Assembly: GCA_036417435.1 (NCBI GenBank)
Contig: CM070903.1
Coordinates: forward strand, 92,649,001-92,713,000
Direction: 5' to 3'
DNA from: Inia geoffrensis
Lineage: Eukaryota > Chordata > Mammalia > Artiodactyla > Iniidae
Length of the DNA stretch: 64,000 nucleotides
A model generated the notes under the pieces. That model made no database searches and had not been told where the DNA came from. It worked only from the letters and a program-made list of their open reading frames with translations. How positions within the stretch are numbered: the first letter of the stretch is position 1; each line of letters begins with the position of its first letter. Of the stretch, positions 24,601 to 34,310 are shown one piece after another. Position numbers and translations under genes: made by a program.

Positions 24601-26092
24601 AAGACATACATATTATCTGCTCCAAATATTTTATATAAACATTGCTTTTTACCATGATGCTATGTACTACCAAAACCTATATTTATAGTATTATCACAAA
24701 CAAATTTTTCATTAATATTCAACTTTTGCAACGTCTGAGGTTTCAACTTGGCCAGATTGAAACTCCAAGAACTTGATTTTAACTTCATGCAGTACATGCA
24801 AAAAGAGAAACACTGTTGGAATTAAATGACTTTCCCTTGAAAGTTTAGATAGCACACATCACTGAACTCTTGAGGGTAAAGAACTCAACAGTTAAGTTAT
24901 CACTTCACTTTTGATAGGCACACACGTACACACAGCTTGGAATTGAAAATGAGTACCTTTAATTTAGAAGGACCATCATTTGATCTATAAGAGCTATCAT
25001 TTGATTTAAATGATATGATCACAGAGTGGTAAACACACCTTAGCAGTTGTGTTGAATTCCAATAATTCTTCTTAACATCGCTAATAACTTTTGAAGTAAT
25101 TATTGATGTTTCTTTAGCACATTTGTGTCCTGTGATTTTCATGAGATTTTCATATTTTCAAGCCTCCAGAGTGGATGGTAAATGTCAACAAACATGTTGT
25201 GCAAGTTAATCATCTCAACTTTTAAAAAAAGGAAAGTCAGTGCTAAATTTTCCATTAAATGTGTATCTTCATTTTTTCAAACTTACTGTTTCTGAAAATG
25301 TTGACTGCAAAATTATAAGAAGCACTACCAAACAAAAAGTTAATAGTTAATAGGTTTATAAAACCACTGAAACGTAAGTTTCTCTACACACTCTAAAGAT
25401 TGACTGCTCAGCTTCATTACCCTGCTTACTACAGGTAAAGCTAATCTTTAAATCTCTGTTTCTTTCTCTCAGATTCTTCTTATTGGCAGCCTGCTGGCTT
25501 TGTGTATTTCATAAGCATTGGCCAGAAGGGGCAGCAGGTTTGAATCTTTATCCCACTACCACTGGGAGTCAAAGAGATCCATTTGTCCCTCATGTTACAG
25601 CACACTTCATGTTACCTTGTGTGTAAATGAAGTCAAGAAAAAGAGAAATGTAATCCTGTTAGCCATTTCATATAACAAAATATGACTTGTTTTAATGTAG
25701 CTGATGATAATATTTTGCTAAAGGAAGAGAGGAAGGAAGGAAAGAAGTCAAAAAAGAGAGAAAGAAAGGACAATTAAGATTAAGTACTAAATTTGTCAAG
25801 ATGATAGGTCAACAGGTGCACAAGTGAAATTATTCCAGGGAACCATGTGTGCAAAAGTCTCTCTATTACGGTACATAAGCTAAGCCTCCATTATCACATT
25901 TTTCGCATGGTATTGTACAAGTTTCCCTAAATTTCTATCAGGTACATACTAAGATTGCAGAAGAGAGGAAATGTTTTGTTATTTTCTATAATCCTATTGT
26001 CTGTTACAGATCTAGAAAAATAAGTGAGCAAATGAATTTAAGCAGTAAGAAAGCTGTTCATGTGAATGGTATTTATAGGGACTCAAGGTCTT
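24601..26092. other. Unassigned AT-rich DNA
   Basis: No gene or confident repeat. A short GAAGGAAGGAAAGAAG purine patch lies near 25725-25770. Confidence 0.5.
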
Positions 26093-26105
26093 TAAATAAA
26101 AGGGA
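26093..26105. repeat. Target-site duplication (left copy) of the long L1
   Basis: TAAATAAAAGGGA here recurs at 33449-33461. The first eight bases could partly belong to the TAAA tail, but the GGGA end makes the match specific. Confidence 0.8.
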
Positions 26106-26115
26106 GAGATTAAGA

Positions 26116-26125
26116 AAGATGGCGG
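26116..26125 (+). promoter_or_regulatory. YY1-like site at the L1 5' end
   Basis: AAGATGGCGG at the extreme 5' end matches the position and core (GATGGC) of the YY1 site known in human L1. The older L1 at 34311 has GATGATAATG at the same place, so the core is lost there. Confidence 0.6.
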
Positions 26126-26379
26126 AAGAGTAAGACGCGGAGATCACCTTCCTCCCCACAGATACACCAGAAATACATCTACACGTGGAACAACTCTTAC
26201 AGAACACCTACTGAAGGCTGGCAAAAGACCTCAGACCTCCTAAAAGGCAAGAAACTCCCCACGTACCTGGGTAGGGCAAAAGAAAAAAAGAAAAAACAGA
26301 GACAAAAGAATAGGGATGGCACCTGCACCAGTGGGAGGGAGCTGTGAAGGAGCAAAAGTCTCCACACACTAGGAAGCCC

Positions 26380-26850
26380 CTTCACGGGCAGAGACTGCGG
26401 GAGGCGGAGGAGGGAGCTTCGGGGCCGCAGAGGAGAGCACAGCAACAGGGGTGCGGAGGGGAAAGCGGAGAGATTCCCGCATAGAGGATCGGTGCCGACC
26501 GGCACTCACCAGCCCGAGAGGCTTGTCGGCTCACCCGCAGGGGCGGGCGGGGCTGCGAGCTAAAGCTCGGGTTTCGGTTTCAGACGGAGCGCAGGGAAAG
26601 GACTGGGGTTGGCGGCTTGAACATAGCCTGAAGGGGGTAGTGCGCCACGGCTAGCCGGGAGGGAGTCCGGGGAAAAGTCTGCACCTGCCAAAGAGGCAAG
26701 AGACTTAACACACAGCGGGCCTCAGGCTGGTGCAGCATCACGCCGGCCTCTGCCGCCGCAGGCCCGCCCCGCACGCCGTGCCCCTCTCTCCCCTCGGCCT
26801 GTGTGCGCCAAAGCCCCCGAATCAGAGGCTCCTTTAACCCTGTCCTGTCT
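26380..26850 (+). promoter_or_regulatory. CpG-dense block in the L1 5'UTR
   Basis: By eye the most CpG-rich stretch of the whole window (GCGGAG, CCGACCGGC, GGCGGGCGGGGC and similar). In the L1 family such blocks are promoter and DNA-methylation targets. Retained CpGs suggest limited time for methyl-C decay. Confidence 0.7.
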
Positions 26851-27039
26851 GAGTGAAAAACAGACGCCCTCCAGCGACCTACACGCAGAAGCAGGGCCAA
26901 ATCCAAAGCTGAGCCCCTGGGAGCTGTGAGAACAAAGAAGTGAAAGGGAAATCTCTCCCAGCAGCCTCAGAAGCCGCGGATTAAAGCTCCACAATCAGCT
27001 TGATGTACCCTGCTTCTGTGGAATACATGAATAGACAGT

Positions 27040-27570
27040 GACTCATCCCAAATTGAGGTGGTGGACTTCATATGCAAGATTTATGATTTTTTCCCCTTTT
27101 TCCTCTTTTTGTGAAAGTGTATGTGTACGCTTCTCTTTGAGATCTTGTCTGTATAGCTTTGCTTCCACCATTTGTCCTAGGGTTCTATCCGTCCTTTTTT
27201 TTTTTTTTTTTTTTTATTTATTTTTTTTCCTTTTTTTTCTATAAGAAAAAAATTTTTTTTCTTAATAATTAATTTTAATAATTCTATTATACTTTCCCTT
27301 CCCTCTTTCTTTCTTTCCTTCCCCCCTTTATACAACGAATCATCCCAAGTGGAGGAGGTGGTCTTTGAAAGCAAGGTTTATGATTTTTTCCCCTTTACCT
27401 CTTTTCGTGAGGGTGTATGTGTAAGCTTCAGTGTAGGATTTTGTCTGTATAGCGTGGCTTTCAACATTTGTCCTAAGGTTATACCCGTCCTTTTTCTTTT
27501 TTTTTTTCTTTTTTCCCCTAAAAAATTATGTTTTAATTCAATAACTTTATTATACTTTACTTCATTCTAT
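27040..27570 (+). repeat. Two tandem ~300-bp units in the L1 5'UTR
   Basis: CATCCCAAATTGAGGTGGTGG at 27044 and CATCCCAAGTGGAGGAGGTGG at 27341 begin two diverged copies. They share TTTATGATTTTTTCCCC, GTGTATGTGTA, TTTGTCTGTATAGC and TTTGTCCTA.GGTT.TA.CCGTCC in the same order. The spacing is about 297 bases. Confidence 0.9.
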
Positions 27571-27589
27571 TTTACTGTATCTACTTTCT

Positions 27590-27765
27590 GTCCTTTTTCC
27601 TTCCTTGCTTCCTCCCTCCTCCTTTCTTTCCTTCTGGCCTTCTTTCCTTCTTCTTTCTTTCTTCCTTCCTTCCCTCCCTCCTTCCTCCCTTCCTTCCTTC
27701 CCTCCTTTCCTTCTTTCTTTCTATCTTCCTATTTCTACTAATTCTCTCTACTTTCTCTCCCTTTT
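27590..27765. repeat. CTTT/CCTT pyrimidine tract
   Basis: Nearly pure C/T on the plus strand, with irregular CTTCC and CTTTC units, inside the L1 5'UTR. It yields a spurious serine/phenylalanine-rich open frame. Confidence 0.9.
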
Positions 27766-28278
27766 AATCTGAGCTGTGTGGATGAAAGGTTCTTGCTGCT
27801 CCTGCCAGGAATCAGGACTCTGCCTCTGAGGGGGGAGAGCCAACATCAGGACACTGGTCCACAAGAGATTTCCCAGCACCACATAATATCAAACGGCGAA
27901 AATCTCCCAGGGATCTCCACCTTAACACCAGCACCCAGCTTCACTCAACGGCCAGCAAGCTACAGTGCTGGACAACCTATGCCAAACAACTAGCAAAACA
28001 GAAACACAACCCCACCCATTAACAGAGAGGCTGCCTAAAATCATAATAAGTCCAGAGACACCCCAAAACACACCACCAGCCGTGGACCTGCCCACCAGAG
28101 AAACAAGATCCAGCCTCATCCACCAGAACACAAGTACTAGTCCCCTCCACCAGGAAGCATACACAACCCACTAGACCAACCTTAGCCACTGGAGACAGAC
28201 ATCAAAAACAACGGGAACTACGAACCTGCAGCCTGCAAAAAAAAAAAAAGAGACCCCAAACACAGTAAGATAAGTAAA

Positions 28279-29215
28279 ATGAGAAGACAGAAAAACACAC
28301 AGCAGATAAAGGAGCAAGATAAAAATGCACCAGACCTAACAAATGAAGAGGTAACAGGCAGTCTACCTGAAAAAGAATTCAGAATAATGATAGTAAAGTT
28401 GATCCAGAATCTCGGAAATAGAATGGAGGCAGGGATGGAGAAGATGCAAGAAATGTTTAACAAAGATCTAGAAGAACTAAAGAACAAACAAACAGAGATG
28501 AACAACACAATAACTGAAATGAAAAATACACTAGATGGGATCAATAGCAGAATAACTGAGGCAGAAGAACGGACAACTGACTTGGAAGATAAAATAGTGG
28601 AAATAACTACTGCAGAGCAGAATAAAGAAAAAAGAATGAAAAGAACTGAGGACAGTCTCAGAGACCTCTGGGACATTAAACGTACCAACATTCGAATTAT
28701 AGGAGTTCCAGAGGATGAAGAGAAAAAGAAAGGGACTGAGAAAATATTTGAAGAGATTATAGTTGAAAACTTCCCTAATATGGGAAAGGAAATAGTTAAC
28801 CAAGTCCAGGAAGCAGAGAGAGTCCCATACAGGATAAACCCAAGGAGAAATACACCAAGACACATATTAATCAAACTCTCAAAAATTAAATACAAAGAAA
28901 GCATATTAAAAGCAGCAAGGGAAAAAAAAACAAATAACACACAAGGGAATCCCCATAAGGCTAACAGCTGATCTCTCAGCAGAAACTCTGCAAGCCAGAA
29001 GGGAGTGGCAGGACATACTGAAAGGGATGAAGGAGAAAAGCCTGCAACCACGATTACTCTAGCCAGCAAAGATCTCATTCAGATTTGATGGAGAAATTAA
29101 AACCTTTACAGACAAGCAAAAGCTGAGAGAGTTCAGCACCACCAAACCAGCTTTAAAACAACTGCTAAAGGAACTTCTCTACATAAGAAACACAAGAGAA
29201 GGAAAAGAACTATAA
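28279..29215 (+). pseudogene. L1 ORF1 (RNA-binding ORF1p), frameshifted and interrupted
   Basis: ORF1p is the trimeric RNA-binding chaperone of the L1 ribonucleoprotein. The open part begins at ATG 28279 and gives 230 residues. It has a charged N-terminus, a coiled-coil region (about residues 48-125, heptad-like ITEMKNTLDGINSRITEAEE), and the RRM-like domain (about 134-213, RTNIRIIGVPEDEE and RRNTPRHILIKL). A run of nine A (28922-28930) carries one extra base compared with the usual reading, so the frame shifts and stops at TGA 28969. The C-terminal domain (RLTADLSAETLQARREW) continues in the next frame to TAA 29213, with one TAG at 29060. Typical L1 ORF1 is about 340 residues. ORF2 starts 25 bases later. 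Confidence 0.93.
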
Positions 29216-29240
29216 CAACGAACCCAAAACAATTTAGAAA

Positions 29241-32200
29241 ATGGGAATAGGAACATGCATATCGATAATTACCTTAAATGTAAATGGACTAAATGCTCCC
29301 ACCAAAAGAAACAGATTGGCTGAATGGATACAAAAACAAGATCCATATATATGCTGTCTACAAGAGACCCACTTCAGACCTAGAGACACATACAGACTGA
29401 AAGTAAGGGGATGGAAAAAGATATTCCATGCAAATGGAAATCAAAAGAAAGCTGGAATAGCAATTCTCATATCAGACAAAATAGATTTTAAAATAAAGAT
29501 TATTACAAGAGACAAAGAAGGACACTACATAATGATTAAGGGATCGATCCAAGAAGAAGATATAACAACTGTAAATATTTATGCACCTAACACAGGAGCA
29601 CCTCAATACATAAGGCAAAAACTAACAGCCACAAAAGGGGAAATTGACAGTAATACATTCATAGTAGGGGACTTCAACACCCCACTTTCACCAATGGACA
29701 GATCATCCAAAATGAAAATAAATAAGGAAACACAAGCTTTAAATGATAAACAAGATGGACTTAATTGATATTTATAGGACACTCCATCCAAAAACAACAG
29801 AATACACATTTTTCTCAAGTGCTCATGGAACATTCTCCAGGATAGATCATATCTTGGGTCACAAATCAAGCCTTGGTAAATTTAAGAAAATTGAAATTGT
29901 ATCAAGTATCTTTTCTGACCACAACGCCATGAGACTAGATATCAATTACAGGAAAAGATCTGTAAAAAATACAAACACATGGAGGCTAAACAATACATTA
30001 CTCAATAATGAAGTGATCACTGAAGAAATCAAAGAGGAAATTAAAAAATACCTAGAAACAAATGACAATGGAGACACAACGACCCAAAACCTATGGGATG
30101 CTGCAAAAGCAGTTCTAAGAGGGAAGTTTATAGCAATACAAGCCCACCTTAAGAAGCAGGAAACATCTCGAATAAACAACCTAACCTTACACCTAAAGCA
30201 ATTAGAGAAAGAAGAACAAAAAAAACCCAAATTTAGCAGAAGGAAAGAAATTATAAAAATCAGATCAGAAATAAACGAAAAAGAAATGAAGGAAACAATA
30301 GCAAAGATCAATAAAACTAAAAGTTGGTTCTTTGAGAAGATAAACAAAATAGATAAACCATTAGCCAGACTCATCAAGAAAAAAAGGGAGAAGACTCAAT
30401 TCAATAGAATTAGAAATGAAAAAGGAGAAGTAACAACTGACACTGCAGAAATAAAAATGATCATGAGAGATTATTACAAGCAACTCTATGCCAATAAAAT
30501 GGACAATCTGGAAGAAATGGACACATTCTTAGAAATGCACAAACTACCAAGACTGAATCAGGAAGAAATAGAAAATATGAACAGACCAATCACAAACACT
30601 GAAATTGAAACTGTGATTAAAAATCTTCCAACAAACAAAAGCCCAGGACCAGATGGCTTCACAGCCAAATTCTATCAAGCATTTAGAGAAGAGCTAACAC
30701 CTATCCTTCTCAAACTCTTCCAAAACATAGCAGAGGGAGGAACACTCCCCAATTCCTTCTACGAGGCCACCATCACCTTGATACCAAAACCAGACAAGGA
30801 TGTCACAAAGAAAGAAAACTACAGGCCAATATCACTGATGAACATAGATGCAAAAATCCTCAACAAAATACTAGCAAACAGAATCCAACAGCACATCAAA
30901 AGGATCATACACCATGATCAAGTGGGGTTTATTCCAGGAATGCAAGGATTCTTCAATATACACAAATCTATCAATGTGATAAACCATATTAACAAATTGA
31001 AGGAGAAAAACCATATGATCATCTCAATAGATGCAGAGAAAGCTGTTGACAAAATTCAACACCCATTTATGATAAAAACCCTACAGAAAGTAGGCATAGA
31101 GGGACCTTTCCTCAACATAATAAAGGCCATATATGACAAACCCACAGCCAACATCATCCTCAATGGTGAAAAACTGAAAGCATTTCCACTAAGATCAGGA
31201 ACAAGACAAGGTTGCCCACTCTCACCACTCTTATTCAACATAGTTTTGGAAGTTTTAGCCACAGCAATCAGAGAAGAAAAGGAAATAAAAGGAATCCAAA
31301 TCGGAAAAGAAGAAGTAAAGCTGTCACTGTTTGCAGATGACATGATACTATACATAGAGAATCCTAAAGATGCTACCAGAAAATTACTAGAGATAATCAA
31401 TGAATTTGGTAAAGTAGCAGGATAGAAAATTAATGCACAGAAATCTCTGGCATTCCTATTTACTAGTGATGAAAAATCTGAAAGTGAAATCAAGAAAACA
31501 CTGCCATTTACCATTGCAACAAAAAGAATAAAATACCTAGGAATAAACCTACCTAGAGAGACAAAAGACCTGTATGCAGAAAATTATAAGACACTGATGA
31601 AAGAAATTAAAGATGATACAAATAGATGGAGGGATATACCATGTTCTTGGATTGGAAGAATCAACATTGTGAAAATGACTCTACTACCCAAAGCAATCTA
31701 TAGATTCAATGCAATCCCTATCAAACTGCCACTGGCATTTTTCACAGAACTAGAACAAAAAATTTCACAATTTGTATGGAAACACAAAAGACCCCGAATA
31801 GCTAAAGCAATCTTGAGAGCAAAAAACGGAGCTGGAGGAATCAGGCTCCCTGACTTCAGACTATACTACAAAGCTACAGTAATCAAGACAGTATGGTACT
31901 GGCACAAAAACAGAACGATAGATCAATGGAACAGAATAGAAAGCCCAGAGGTAAACCCACGCACATATGGACACCTTATCTTTGATAATGGTGTCAGGAA
32001 TATACAGTGGAGAAAGGACAGCCTCTTCAATAAGTGGTGCTGGGAAAACTGGACAGCTACATGTAAAAGTATGAGCTTAGATCACTCCCTAACACCATAC
32101 ACAAAAATAAGCTCAAAATGGATTAAAGACCTAAATGTAAGGCCAGAAACTATCAAACTTTTAGAGGAAAACATAGGCAGAACACTCTATGACATAAATC

Positions 32201-33067
32201 ACAGCAAGATCCTTTTTGACCCACCTCCTAGAGCAATGGAAATAAAAACAAAAAAAATGGGACCTAATGAAACTTCAAAGCTTTTGAACAGCAAAGGAAA
32301 CCATAAACAAGACCAAAAGACAACCCTCAGAATGGGAGAAAATATTTGCAAATGAAGCAACTGACAAAGGATTAATCTCCAAAATTTACAAGCAGCTTAT
32401 GCAGCTCAATAACAAAAAAACAAACAACCCAATCCAAAAATGGGCAGAAGACCTAAATAGACATTTCTCCAAAGAAGATATGCAGACTGCCAACAAACAC
32501 ATGAAAGAATGCTCAACATCATTAATCATTAGAGAAATGCAAATCAAAACTACAATGAGATATCATCTCACACCAGTTAGAATGGCCATCATCAAAAAAT
32601 CTAGAAACAATAAATGCTGGAGAGGGTGTGGACAAAAGGGAACCCTCTTGCACTGCTGGTGGGAATGTGAATTGGTTCAGCCACTATGGAGAACAGTATG
32701 GAGGTTCCTTAAAAAACTAAAAATAGAACTACCATATGACCCAGCAATCCCACTACTGGGCATATACCCTGAGAAAACCAAAATTGAAAAAGAGGCATGT
32801 ACCAAAATGTTCATCGCAGCTCTATTTACAATAGCCCGGAGATGGAAACAACCTAAGTGCCCATCGTCAGATGAATGGATAAAGAAGACGTGGCACATAT
32901 ACACAATGGAATATTACTCAGCGTTAAAAAGAAACGAAATTGAGCTATTTGTAATGAGGTGGATAGACCTCGAGTCTGTCATACAGAGTGAAGTAAGTCA
33001 GAAAGACAAAGACAAATACCGTATGCTAACACATATATATGGAATTCAAGAAAAAAAAATGTTATGA
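29241..33067 (+). pseudogene. L1 ORF2 (endonuclease / reverse transcriptase), broken
   Basis: ORF2p nicks target DNA and copies L1 or SINE RNA into it. The first frame (29241-29768, 175 aa) has the apurinic-type endonuclease with N13, E42, Y114, D144 and N146 in place. A deletion of about 5 bases near 29748 shifts the frame. The next frame (from 29743) carries RIDH and SDHNA of the endonuclease, then the reverse transcriptase with SPGPDG (300-305), IDAEKAVD (429-436, usually AEKAFD), [11 protein letters not shown] and FADD (530-533). TAG at 31423 interrupts it; the same frame continues to about 32250, where an A-rich deletion shifts it. TGA at 32285 follows. The last frame (32399-33067) holds the CX3CX7HX4C motif (C73, C77, H85, C90). 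Intact ORF2 is about 1,275 residues. Confidence 0.95.
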
Positions 33068-33129
33068 AGAACCTAGGGGTAAGACAGGAATAAAGACACA
33101 GACCTACTGGAGAACGGACTTGAGGATAT

Positions 33130-33170
33130 GGGCAGGGGGAGGGGTGAGCTATGGGAGGGCGAGGGAGGGG
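33130..33170 (+). repeat. G-rich tract, possible G-quadruplex
   Basis: GGG/GGGGG/GGGG runs at 33130-33144 and GGGAGGGCGAGGGAGGGG at 33153-33170. The second block has four G-runs with 1-3 base loops. G-quadruplex-forming polypurine tracts are known in L1 3'UTRs. Confidence 0.75.
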
Positions 33171-33400
33171 CATGGACATATATATACTAACAAACGTAAG
33201 GTAGATAGCTAGTGGGAAGCAACCGCTTGGCACAGGGATATCAGCTCGGTTCTTTGTGACTGCCTGGAGGGGTGGGATAGGGAGAGAAGGAAGGAGGGAG
33301 ACGCAAGAGGGAAGAAATATGTGAACGTCTGTATATATATAACTGATTCACTTTGTTATAAAGTGGAAACTGCCACACCATTGTAGAGCAATTTTAACCC

Positions 33401-33406
33401 AATAAA
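33401..33406 (+). terminator. L1 polyadenylation signal
   Basis: AATAAA immediately before the TTAAAATAAATAAA tail of the long L1. Confidence 0.85.
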
Positions 33407-33412
33407 GATGTT

Positions 33413-33416
33413 AAAA

Positions 33417-33455
<39 letters not shown>

Positions 33456-33456
33456 A
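33413..33456. repeat. (TAAA)n tail
   Basis: About eleven AATA/TAAA units form the L1 3' tail and merge with the duplicated target site. Confidence 0.9.
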
Positions 33457-33461
33457 AGGGA
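33449..33461. repeat. Target-site duplication (right copy) of the long L1
   Basis: TAAATAAAAGGGA, identical to 26093-26105. Confidence 0.8.
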
Positions 33462-34310
33462 AAAAGTTTGCTTGGGTTCTATGGCACAAATATTCATTAC
33501 CATTATTTATGAGGACCTTGTGCTACTTATAGATATCTACCAAGTATGTATATCCAAATAACTAATACATGTGTCAGAAACATGTCATTGAAAATTAGCC
33601 ATACATTTTATTTTTTTAAATCTATTCAAATGTACTTAATCTTTTACTGATTATGTTACACCATAATAGGCACACAACAACATATTTTCTATGGTTGATC
33701 TTCTGAAATTATAGAAATAGAAGTTCTACTAAAGCACTGCTTTTATTACATAAAAGGAACAACTACCGCAAGCATTTTAAAAGACAAGTAGCCATTCTCA
33801 AGACAAAATTTTGTCTTTTCAAGGATGTTCGTTAAAACTATAATATAACCACATACAAGTTCTACTTCTGCTCTTTAGGAAAAATGAACTCCTCCCTGAC
33901 TAGTTTAGTAGTAACTGGATAGAAGGAATATAGCATCACTTCCAGACTCTTCATTGAACTAAATGCTTTTTTGCTGCTTTTATCATCAGCAATATCTTTT
34001 ATAGCTACTGAATAAATGCAGTTCATATAAGCACACTATCTCAAAAAAGTCAGAAAACCATTTTTTTTACCATTTTAAGTTGATTTAGGAACAGACAGCA
34101 TGTTTTCTTTGATATCCTGTTCCCTACTACACCTTCAATTTAAGACCCACTAAAAGAAGAGAAAGGAGATCAAACACTCAACAAAATAAAAGCCTCTTTT
34201 TCAAATAAACAAAGCTTTTGCTTTTAATACTAGAACAGAAGTCCTTTGTGAACAGTATGATTTTGTAGCCATTGAAAACGGAACAGATTAGAAAACACTA
34301 CAGAAGTTCT
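33462..34310. other. Unassigned DNA between two L1s
   Basis: No gene or repeat recognised. Confidence 0.5.

Larger units (their letters stand above)
26106..28278 (+). promoter_or_regulatory. L1 5'UTR / internal promoter region
   Basis: 2.17 kb between the element start and the ORF1 start codon. It begins with a YY1-like AAGATGGCGG, then has a CpG-dense block (about 26380-26850). Two tandem copies of a roughly 300-bp unit follow (27040-27335 and 27337-27570), then a pyrimidine tract and an A/C-rich leader. The L1 family uses an internal RNA polymerase II promoter in this region; activity of this copy is not shown. Confidence 0.85.
26106..33448 (+). mobile_element. Near full-length L1 (LINE-1) retrotransposon, inactivated
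   Basis: A single 7.3-kb plus-strand element with all expected parts: 5'UTR (26106-28278), ORF1 (28279-29215, broken), a 25-base spacer, ORF2 (29241-about 33060, broken), 3'UTR and a TAAA-repeat tail, flanked by a 13-bp duplication. The insertion is not 5' truncated, which is unusual, as most genomic L1 copies are. Lesions are few: one frameshift and one stop in ORF1; two frameshifts and two stops in ORF2. That makes it one of the younger L1s in the window, but it cannot be autonomous. Age rank is inferred from intactness and CpG retention in the 5'UTR. Confidence 0.95.
33068..33448 (+). other. L1 3'UTR and tail
   Basis: G-rich tract, then the AGATAGCTAGTGGGAAGCA block, the TGTATATATATAACTGATTCAC block, AATAAA and a TAAA-repeat tail. 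The same 3'UTR is recognisable antisense at 4619-5027 and 14002-14138, which helps to define those fragments. Confidence 0.9.

Noticed and set aside
26197..26994. Frames of 90-108 codons in the CpG-rich block
   Set aside because: High GC lowers stop-codon density; the block is L1 5'UTR, not an exon.
27349..27741. 130-codon frame in the L1 5'UTR
   Set aside because: More than half of it is translated pyrimidine tract giving Ser/Phe/Pro repeats; no real protein features.
27590..27765. Regularly spaced repeats considered as a CRISPR-like array
   Set aside because: It is an irregular pyrimidine tract without spacers, in a eukaryotic genome.
28218..29078. Antisense open frame of 286 codons opposite L1 ORF1
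   Set aside because: It is the mirror of an A-rich coding sequence with few T-start codons, which leaves the opposite strand free of stops. The product is a low-complexity Leu/Ser/Phe string with no known domain.
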